Shown: piece after piece, positions 57,096-64,000 of the stretch
Layout: each line of letters opens with the position of its first letter
Position numbering within the stretch: the stretch's first letter is position 1
Assembly (NCBI RefSeq): GCF_033115175.1
Contig: NC_084837.1
Coordinates: 71,819,266-71,883,265 of the forward strand
DNA: 64,000 nt
Direction: 5' to 3'
Source of the DNA: Lepus europaeus
Taxonomy: Eukaryota; Chordata; Mammalia; Lagomorpha; Leporidae
The notes under the pieces: model-generated
What the model saw: the letters and a program-made list of their open reading frames with translations, nothing else
What the model was told of the DNA's origin: nothing
The model's database searches: none
Made by a program: the position numbers and the translations under genes

Positions 57096-57475
57096 GGGGC
57101 CAGCACTGTGGCACAATGGGTTACGCCCTGGCCTGAAGCACTGGTATCCCATACAGGTGCCAGTTCGAGACCCATATGAGCTCCGGTTCGAGACCCGGCT
57201 GCTCCACTTCCTGTCCAGCTCTTTGCTATGGCCTAGGAAAGCAGCAGAAGATGGCCCAAGTCCTTGGGCCCCTGCACCCACATGGGAGACCGGGAAGAAG
57301 CTCCTGGCTCCTGGCTTCAGATCGGCGCAATTCGAGCCGTTGTGGCCACCTGGGGAGTAAACCATCTGATGGAAGACCTCTCTCTCTCTCTCTCTCTCTT
57401 TCTCTTTCTCTCGCTCTGCCTCTCATCTCTCTGTGTAACTCTTTCAAATAAATAAATATTTAAAAAAAAAAAAAA
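57096..57475 (+). mobile_element. CSINE with duplicated B-box segment
   Basis: A 23-base stretch is tandemly repeated (57150-57172 and 57173-57195), so that two B-box-like words, AGTTCGAGACCC (57162) and GGTTCGAGACCC (57185), are present. Otherwise a complete SINE ending in AAATAAATATTT and A15. Confidence 0.92.
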
Positions 57476-57479
57476 AACG

Positions 57480-57800
57480 GGCTGGCGCCGCGGCTCACTA
57501 AGGCTAATCCTCCGCCTGTGGCGCTGGCACCCCAGGTTCTAGTCTCGGTCGGGGCGCCAGATTCTGCCCCAGTTGCCCCTCTTACTGTCCAGCTCTCTGT
57601 TGCGGCCTGGGAAGGCAGTGAAGGATGGTCCAAGTATTTGGGCCCTGCACCTGCATGGGAGACCAGGAGAAAGCAGCGCGCCGGCCGCAGCGGCGATTGG
57701 AGGGTGAACCAACGGTAAAGGAAGACCTCTCTCTCTGTCTCTCTCTCTCACTGTCCACTCTGCCTATCAAAATAAATAAATAAATAAATAAATAAAAAGG
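57480..57800 (+). mobile_element. CSINE2-like in a SINE cluster
   Basis: The head GGCTGGCGCCGCGGCTCACT follows directly on the A-tail of the previous copy. A deletion removes the CTGGCTCCTGGCTTC block (GAGACCAGGAGAAAGCAGCG). The tail is (AAAT)n. Confidence 0.92.
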
Positions 57801-57822
57801 TTTTTTAAGAATCTAGTGGAAG

Positions 57823-58139
57823 AGCCAGAGCTGTGGCATAGTAGGTAAAGCTGCTGCCTGCAGTGCCAGCATCCCATACGGGCACCAGTTCGAGTACTGG
57901 CTGCTCCACTTCCAATCCAGCTCTCTGCTATGGCCTAGGAAAGCAGAAGATGGCCCAGGTTCTTGGGCCACAACACCCACTTGGGAGTCCTGGAGAAAAC
58001 TCCTGGCTCCTAGCTTTAGATCAGCCCTGCTCCAGCCATTGCAACCATTTGGGGAGTGAACCAGCAGATGGAAGACTTCTCCACCTGCCTCTCTGTAACT
58101 CTGGCTTTCAAATAAATTTTTAAAAATCTTTTTAAAAAA
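57823..58139 (+). mobile_element. CSINE with 13-bp TSD
   Basis: AAGAATCTAGTGG before (57809-57821) and AAGAATCTAGTTG after (58140-58152). The body has CATACGGGCACCAGTTCGAG and ends AAATAAATTTTTAAAAATC. Confidence 0.94.
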
Positions 58140-58152
58140 AAGAATCTAGTTG

Positions 58153-59329
58153 AAAAGGTAGATAACATATTTGAGAAGATGGAGAATACCAGCAGAGATG
58201 TTAACTATAAAGTCACATGGTGATATTAGAAATAAAAAAAATATATCAGAAATGAAAAATTACTAGACAAAGGTTGTAACCAGGACAAAGAAGGGTCTAT
58301 TTCAAGTGTTTGTGTAGACTCATGTTTTTGTCCTTAATCCCACACCACATGATAGAACATATGCATCCCCACTCTCAAGACTTGCTCAAACAGAAACTTG
58401 GAAGACGGGGCTCAGCGAGTTGTATTTTAACATGTGACACAGGGGGTTATTTCCTCCCCATCAAGTAGGAGGGAGACCACCTGCTCTGAAAGTTCAGATC
58501 GAGAGCTGTAAAGGGTGCAGGGACGATCTCACTAGCTCTCTCTCTAGGAGGCCTCCTCTGAGTCAGCAGAGAGGTGATGGGCATGCAGGAGCCGGGAGGA
58601 AGGCTAGAAGCTTAGTCATCTCGTCTAGCCCCTCACCTCCTCCTGCAACGCCTTGGAACAGAATAGAAGCAAGTGGGCATTTGAGGTCATCTAGCGCTCT
58701 GGGTAGAAAGTTGAAGGAAAAGCGCAGCCTAGGAGGCCACACTGACGTGACAGCCCACGAAGGGAGCAGAATTTTGAGGAAGGAAATGAATAATTTCAGT
58801 GGAGACGAGAGACTGGGAGAGGCAGGGATTAGGAGGATCCACCAAGGGAATGGGAGTGCGAATCTCCATGTTTGAGATCTCAGGGCCGACCTCAATCCTA
58901 AATTTTGTTCAAGTCCACAATTTGGTTCTACTTCATATCTTACTGTTGAATTCACATTTCAGAATGGATTAACATGTAGATGACTTCTCTATAAGAAACC
59001 AAATAAAAACTGATTTTCTACATGGAAAAATATCCTAATTTCTATCTTTTTTACATGTTGGAGTTATCATCCTTTCTTGAAAAGGATATTTGAATTGAAG
59101 TAAAATATACACAATATAACATTAACCATTTTTATTATTTTTAAGTGTATAGTTCAGGCATACTTTTCTTTTTTAGGGCTCAAAATGCCATGATTTTATA
59201 AAATGATAATGAAAATATACTACAATTGGGTAGTGGGAGAATTGTTTTCACTTAAAGCAACTTTCACCTAAAAATTATGAAATCCAAAGAATGTTATTGC
59301 AAGAATTAAAGGAAAAAAAACAAAAGAAA
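58153..59329. other. no gene seen; possible old L1 scrap
   Basis: About 59086-59160 (TTGAATTGAAGTAAAATATA, then TAAGTGTATAGTTCAGGCAT) resembles an old L1 3' part. The 130-codon - strand frame at 58563-58955 has no domain I recognise. Confidence 0.4.
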
Positions 59330-59450
59330 GAAAGAGGAAGGTCTGAGAGAGGGAGGATGGGAGGCAAATATAGTTATCTTCTTAGAATTCTACCTATGAA
59401 ATATTTGAAGAATCTGCTATCTTTATATTAATAACAATTTTGAATAAGTA
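59330..59450 (+). mobile_element. old L1 3' UTR end
   Basis: GATGGGAGGCAAATATAGTT, ATCTTCTTAGAATTCTACCT and TATCTTTATATTAATAACAA match the L1 end at 34230-34345. Confidence 0.7.
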
Positions 59451-60149
59451 GTTTAAAAATTACCTCCTTATTTTGTTTTGCCTCTAACTTTGTTCTGAAA
59501 TGCTATTAGATTGAGGAAATTCAGATATCTAACAACCACTACCTTAAAGGAAATTGAGATTAAGAGGGATAGAGCATTTGGAGGAAGAGAGAAGAAAGGA
59601 CAAAGCTACACCAAGAGGAACATGCAGGTCACTTTTAGACTTGTACAGACTGGACTTGCTAAAGCAAGGAGCTCTTCAGAAGAAGCAACTGGAATTAAGG
59701 GGTTTGTTTCTTTTTCATTTTTAAAAAGTGACTGATGATATTCTGCTCATAGCAGAAAACTCAAAAAACATTTGCTATTGGAAGGTAGTAAAGTGTGAGT
59801 CAGATTCAGAAGTCAGAAAAAATGTTTGAACTTCAATTTATAGACTAACTCTTCCTAATACACATGCCAAAAATGAGTATTCAATGTGCAAAGTTATTGA
59901 TCACTCTCCAAGGGAGCCAGCCAGTAACCAAAGCACCTGGTCAGCTCCAGCCCAGGTGTATAATAATATGCTGTACAAATATAACAACCGTCTACACATG
60001 TTAGGAGTGGAAGAGAAATGGGAAGTAAGGGTAACCACTAAAGATCAATGAATAGTGGGGACATAGGTGAACTATTGCTAACAATATCGAATGTTTGTGT
60101 TTCCTCAAAATTCACAAAATTGAGTTCAAAATTTCCCCAAAATTCACAA
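59451..60149. other. no recognisable feature
   Basis: AT-rich. Nothing assigned. Confidence 0.4.
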
Positions 60150-60480
60150 AATGCTTATGTTTCCTCAAACTTGAAATCCTAATGATGGCATCAGGATGTG
60201 GGGGCCTCTGGGGAGGTGATCGGATCATAGGGGTGTAGTCCTCATGAATGAGATTAATATCCCTACAAAATAGGCCCAAGGGGCTCATTTGGACCTTCCA
60301 CCAGGAAAGGACACATCTAAAAGTGACCATTTGTGTGAAAGCAGCCTTGCACCACACACTCATCCTGGATTTTGCAGCCTCCAGAACTGTGAGAAATAAA
60401 TATCTATTGTTCATAAGCTACCCAGCTTATGGGATTTTGCTGCAGCAAACCAAATGGACCAGAACAACTATTAATCTGGT
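60150..60480 (+). mobile_element. MLT1A-type MaLR LTR
   Basis: GGGGAGGTGATCGGATCATA, GTGTAGTCCTCATGAATGAG and GCCTCCAGAACTGTGAGAAA, then TAAATATCTATTGTTCATAA follow the MLT1A consensus order, including its polyadenylation region. Confidence 0.75.
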
Positions 60481-61441
60481 GATACAGCAAAAGTGAGTCG
60501 ATCCTAAACTCAAAGTGAGAATCACGGGAATGAAGAGTTCCAGGGTACAGACATTTGTGAATTCCTTCCCCAAATTTGTTTCTTCTCCCTGGCTCCACCT
60601 TCCCCTTCACCTTCCACACACACTTTTTAATAATACCCTGAAATTGTGCACAAAACAGTCTACATAGCTGTAGCCCAGCCCCATGATTGAGCCCTGATAG
60701 GCATAAATCGTCGGCATTTCTCTTTCCCCAGGCCCTAGAGAACGTGTGCATATTCCAATCAGGATTTTGTGATGGGGGCTTCTAAGGAAAAGATCTGTGT
60801 ATTCCCGAGGTGACTCAGGAAATATCACCCCTCAGGGCTGCTGGTGGCCACCTTTGAGTCATGAAGGGAGAATGTGAACGAGAACAGAGAAGGTGGCGAG
60901 GAGAAACAGGAAAACAGAAACTGCATCCAGGCCCCAGGATGTAAGCCATAGAATAAGGCTCACTCGAAGGCTACCCTACTGCTGGACTCTCCAGTTCCTC
61001 CCTAAATTCCTGTGACTACCTAAACCATTTTGGACCCTTTTACTTGCAACTAAAAGATTGCTCATGTATAAGGTCAAAGTGATCCTCAGAATAACAGAAG
61101 AAAATAGACATTTCTGGTAATCTAGTACCCTGGATAGAGAGCAACTGTTAAGGAAAAGATAAGGAGGATTGATTTGAGAGGCTACATTGAAATGCCTAAT
61201 CCTGAAGAGATGGGGGTGGCACGGGGTAAAGAAGGAAGTCTGGATCTACACTTCGATGTAGAACCGCACACCAGAATGGTTTCTGTTGAGACCACTATTT
61301 TGGTTAATGCTACTGCCTTTTCCTTAGGGATGATGAAGGCCCCCAACTCATCCCTAAGGAAATGATGCAATCAGCCTTCAGTGTTGAGAATCTCAGGAAA
61401 TGGGAAAGGATTGCTGCAAAGCACCAACAACAGAAAGAAGG
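60481..61441. other. no recognisable feature
   Basis: Moderate GC, non-repetitive in appearance. Short overlapping frames on both strands near 61174-61380 share the same bases and have no motif. Confidence 0.4.
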
Positions 61442-61709
61442 GGCGGGGGCAAGCATCTGGCCTCACGGTTAAGATATCTACATGCAACGTTGAAGTGCCT
61501 GATTCTGACTCCCAGCTCCGGCTCCAGCCCCTCCCCTCTTCCTGCGATGCAGATCCTGGGAAGCAGCAGTGATGGTCCAAGGAACCGGGTCTGGGCAGGA
61601 GACCTGGACCAAAGGCATTGCAGGCATTGGGGAAGTGACTCAGCAGACGGGAGTGCCCTCTCCTCTCTTTTTCTTTTGCTCCCTCCCTAAGAAATTAAAA
61701 AAAAAAAAA
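61442..61709 (+). mobile_element. diverged CSINE-related SINE
   Basis: GGGGCAAGCATCTGGCCTCA, TTAAGATATCTACATGCAAC, GGGAAGCAGCAGTGATGGTC and GTGACTCAGCAGACGGGAGT give the SINE order, with an AAAAAAAAAAAAATGAG tail. Differences suggest another C-repeat subfamily. Confidence 0.75.
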
Positions 61710-61871
61710 TGAGAGGCTAAAAAAGAGATGAAGAATATTTTTAATTCTGGAGGGAGAAAGAGAACATAGAAACCTAGATTGGAAGAGGAGCATAACATAG
61801 GTGCTCAGAGTAAGCGAAGAGTTAGTTCCGTGAGACCAGATTCCAGTTTCTAAATCCAGAAATTACTTACT

Positions 61872-62200
61872 AATAATAATAAATGTAAATTTACAAAGTG
61901 CAACTTTTGTATTGTTATGGCTTTTTCCCCCATAACCTCCCTCCCACTCACAGCCATCCCAACTCCCACTCCCTCTCCCATCCCACTCTTCATCAAGATT
62001 CATTTTCAATTATCTTTATATACAGAAGATCAACTTAGTATATACTAAGCAAAGATTTCAACAGACTGCACCCACACAACCGCACAAGATATAGAGTACT
62101 GTTCGACTAGTAGTTTTACGGTTAATTCTCATAGTAAAACACATTGAGGACAGAGATCCTACATGGAGAGCAGGTACACAGTGACAAATCAAAACTTACT
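61872..62200 (-). mobile_element. L1 3' UTR, antisense
   Basis: CATAACCTCCCTCCCACTCA, CATCAAGATTCATTTTCAAT, TTATATACAGAAGATCAACT and CACCCACACAACCGCACAAG match the reversed L1 3' UTRs at 30515 and 42246, more diverged and 5'-truncated. Confidence 0.88.
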
Positions 62201-63094
62201 ATCTTAATTTGCCTCTCTAAGCTCCCCTTTCTTGTCTCTATATAAGGATACAGGAGTATGCTTTATATACTGTGAGGCTCCAAACCTTGACACAGGGAAG
62301 AACCTAGCAGAGTGTCTAAGAGGAAGCATTGGTTATTTGCCATGCTCTGGTAAGAGTTAGGTGGACAGACACAGGAGGACAGGACAGGGTGCTGGTCCAA
62401 CACTGTTTGGGTGGACTCTGAGCTTCCTCCTTCCCAAGCAAACTGAGTATTTCATATGAAAGTAGAACTAAGAGAAATGAAGAGGCTCACACTTCCTCCC
62501 TAAGAAATGACTCTTCAGAAACGCCAAGAACATCGACTTCATGTTCTCTATGCTGAACTATTTCTAACAGAGCCTAGAGCGAATGTGTGTTGAATGGGGC
62601 TAATACCCATGAACTTTGCAACAACTAGGTGGGGAGAGGGGGTGGCACGTACCAGAACGACATATTAAATTAAAACAACATCGAAGCTTGATTGCACGCG
62701 GCCGTATGTGGCAATGCTTCTCGAGAAATCAGGGCTCACGGCTCCAGGCAGGGCCGACTGGGATTGGACATGCTGTCCCCATCCAATGGTAGAGGCTGGG
62801 ATGAGCTAGATGTGACTTGTCCTCGCTAGAGCTTTGTTCCACCTCGAAGCCTCACCCACAAGGGGGCCGCCTGGCAGTCGGGCTGGGCTTGGGCGGGGAA
62901 GCAAAACTGAGAAACAAAGAGAAACCAGGCAGAAAGCCCTTGGGACCAGGAAGGGGCGAGGAGGAGCTCGACCGTGGTAGGGGCACCTGCTACCCGCTAC
63001 GCATAAACAGTCTGGCACTTTGTAGACAGGAACCGTACGCCATCCCCAGAAGCCACTTTATGGGCGGCAACAACAAATGACAACGGCCCCCGCC
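62201..63094. other. distal upstream region of SLC27A2, no feature assigned
   Basis: GC content rises from about 62690 towards the gene. I see no repeat here and no credible upstream exon. Confidence 0.45.
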
Positions 63095-63245
63095 TGCATC
63101 ATCTCCCTTCATCTTCACAACCGCTCAGCGCGTCTCGTCACCACCAGCTGACACGGAAACCGGCTTCCAGAGGTAAAGCGCCTAGGTCACCACGCGGGGG
63201 AGTCCAGACCTGACCCCAAGACCTTCAGACTCGGGCGGAGTGGCG
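63095..63245 (-). mobile_element. CpG-rich MIR relic in the SLC27A2 promoter
   Basis: CCTTCATCTTCACAACCGCT, CACCAGCTGACACGGAAACC, AGAGGTAAAGCGCCTAGGTC and TGACCCCAAGACCTTCAGAC follow the reversed MIR consensus, from tail to head. It has kept or gained many CpGs, as expected inside an unmethylated island. Confidence 0.6.
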
Positions 63246-64000
63246 CTGGTGACCCTCCCATCCCCCACCCCTCCACCCCTGGGCGCAGAGTCGCCCGCTC
63301 TGCTAGGAGGACCTTGGGGGCGGGCCGGGAGCGCAGGTGGCTGCGCCCCACGAGGGGGCGGGCTCAGCGGGCCGGAACCCTCGGCTGCCCACACCCGAGT
63401 CCACCTTCCCGCCAGCCGGCCGCCGCCGAGGAGCTCCGCTGTCGCCTCAGCTCCGCCGCGCACCCCGCTGTGCGTCCGCGCGCAACCTGCCAGCCGCCCG
63501 CCCGGAGCCCGCCCCGCCGCCGCGCTGCACGCCCGGAGTGCGCCCTCTGCCCTCGCGGGGACAGGGGGCCCCGCCACCGTCATGCTGCCCGCCATCTACA
63601 CCGCTCTGGCGGGGCTGCTGCTCCTGCCGCTGCTGCTGAACTTCTGCTGCCCCTACTTCTTCCAGGACATGCGCTACTTCCTGCGGGTGGCCGGCTTGGT
63701 GCGGCGGGTGCGCGGCTACCGGCAGCGGCGGCCGGTGCGCACCATCCTGCGGGCCTTCCAGGAGAAAGTGCGCCAAACCCCGCACAAGCCTTTCGTGCTC
63801 TTCGGTGACGAGACGTTCACCTACGCTCAGGTGGACCGGCGCAGCAACCAGGTGGCGCGGGCGCTGCACGATCAGCTGGGCCTGCGCCAGGGAGACTGCG
63901 TGGCGATCTTTATGGGCAATGAGCCGGCCTACGTGTGGCTATGGCTGGGGCTAATCAAGCTGGGCTGTGCCATGGCGTGCCTCAACTACAACATCCGCGC
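63100..64000 (+). promoter_or_regulatory. CpG island, promoter and 5' UTR of SLC27A2
   Basis: GC- and CpG-dense sequence surrounds the start codon and runs to the window edge. GC boxes (GGGGGCGGG-type, Sp1-like) lie at 63316-63326 and 63354-63362. No TATA box is evident between 63250 and 63560, which fits a dispersed-start CpG-island promoter. The exact start point cannot be read from sequence. FATP2 is known to be a liver/kidney gene under PPAR-alpha influence, but I saw no clear PPAR element. Confidence 0.8.
63582..64000 (+). CDS. SLC27A2: SLC27A2 (FATP2, very-long-chain acyl-CoA synthetase), exon 1, partial
   Basis: An ER/peroxisome and plasma-membrane enzyme that activates very-long-chain and branched fatty acids to acyl-CoA and assists fatty-acid uptake; it also acts on bile acid precursors. 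The ATG at 63582 (G at -3) opens 139 codons to the window edge with no stop. Residues 1-20 are a hydrophobic membrane segment ([20 protein letters not shown]), followed by [15 protein letters not shown]. Then come [16 protein letters not shown], the family-conserved [36 protein letters not shown] and LNYNIRA, the start of the AMP-binding fold. The ATP-binding and FATP signature motifs lie downstream, outside this window. The full protein is about 620 residues. Other SLC27 members differ at the N-terminus, so I am confident of the paralogue. Confidence 0.96.
   Translation, partial: MLPAIYTALAGLLLLPLLLNFCCPYFFQDMRYFLRVAGLVRRVRGYRQRRPVRTILRAFQEKVRQTPHKPFVLFGDETFTYAQVDRRSNQVARALHDQLGLRQGDCVAIFMGNEPAYVWLWLGLIKLGCAMACLNYNIR

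Noticed and set aside
1-63000. ATP8B4 exons expected on the - strand from human gene order
   Set aside because: Scanning the - strand frames I found no P4-ATPase start sequence or motif. Any ATP8B4 relation would be intronic or upstream only.
62800-63080. Short frames just upstream of SLC27A2 on both strands
   Set aside because: GC-rich sequence gives long chance frames; none starts in good context or shows a domain.
63314-63808. 164-codon + frame across the SLC27A2 start
   Set aside because: It overlaps the SLC27A2 coding exon in another frame; Ala/Pro/Arg-rich content is typical of a GC-rich shadow.

Overview
This window is nuclear DNA from a lagomorph, most probably rabbit (Oryctolagus) or a hare. 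The main evidence is about 40 copies of the lagomorph-specific tRNA-derived C-type SINE (CSINE) on both strands. Their usual anatomy is a GGCCGGCGCCGTGGC-like head, a GGTTC(G/T)A-type B box, a CTCTCT-rich 3' part and an (AAATA)n/poly(A) tail, and many have clean target-site duplications (TSDs). Rabbit-type L1 3' UTRs with G-rich tracts are also present. There are no prokaryotic features.

Only one functional host gene is visible, the first coding exon of SLC27A2 (FATP2, very-long-chain acyl-CoA synthetase). It starts at 63582 on the + strand and runs off the right edge. It lies in a CpG island (about 63100-64000) with GC boxes and a CpG-rich relic of a MIR SINE. The other ~63 kb is upstream intergenic or intronic sequence. 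In human this side of SLC27A2 faces ATP8B4, but I found no ATP8B4 exon here.

Region by region: 1-0.46 kb, a GA-rich 21-bp minisatellite. 0.46-25.9 kb, mostly unrecognised sequence with scattered MIR, L2, old L1 and MaLR LTR relics, CSINEs and a mariner-like element split by a SINE. 25.9-34.35 kb, one old nearly full-length L1 that took in, in layers, two SINEs, a reversed young L1 3' end, and an RPL3 retropseudogene that is itself split by a solo LTR. 34.5-42.2 kb, antisense LTR relics, paired SINEs and an antisense L1 remnant. 42.2-50.5 kb, two near-identical copies of an unusual composite retrotransposon. 51.4-53.9 kb, an apparent ancient MaLR-type provirus. 54-63 kb, a dense SINE cluster, an MLT1-type LTR and an L1 3' end, leading into the SLC27A2 promoter.

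The most interesting find is the composite retrotransposon. The copy at 45976-50529 joins an L1 5' UTR and an intact 344-aa L1 ORF1 to a non-L1 module holding a degenerate retroviral gag nucleocapsid (zinc-knuckle) segment, then to an L1 3' UTR and poly(A). It has no ORF2, and a 16-bp TSD brackets the whole, so it inserted as one unit. A second copy at 42246-45369, on the opposite strand with its own 13-bp TSD, lacks the L1 5' part and has a 5' inversion of the twin-priming kind. In both copies the non-L1 module begins at the same TTTGAC boundary. This looks like an ORF1-only, trans-mobilised element carrying captured retroviral sequence. Whether it is already a catalogued rabbit family cannot be decided without a database search.
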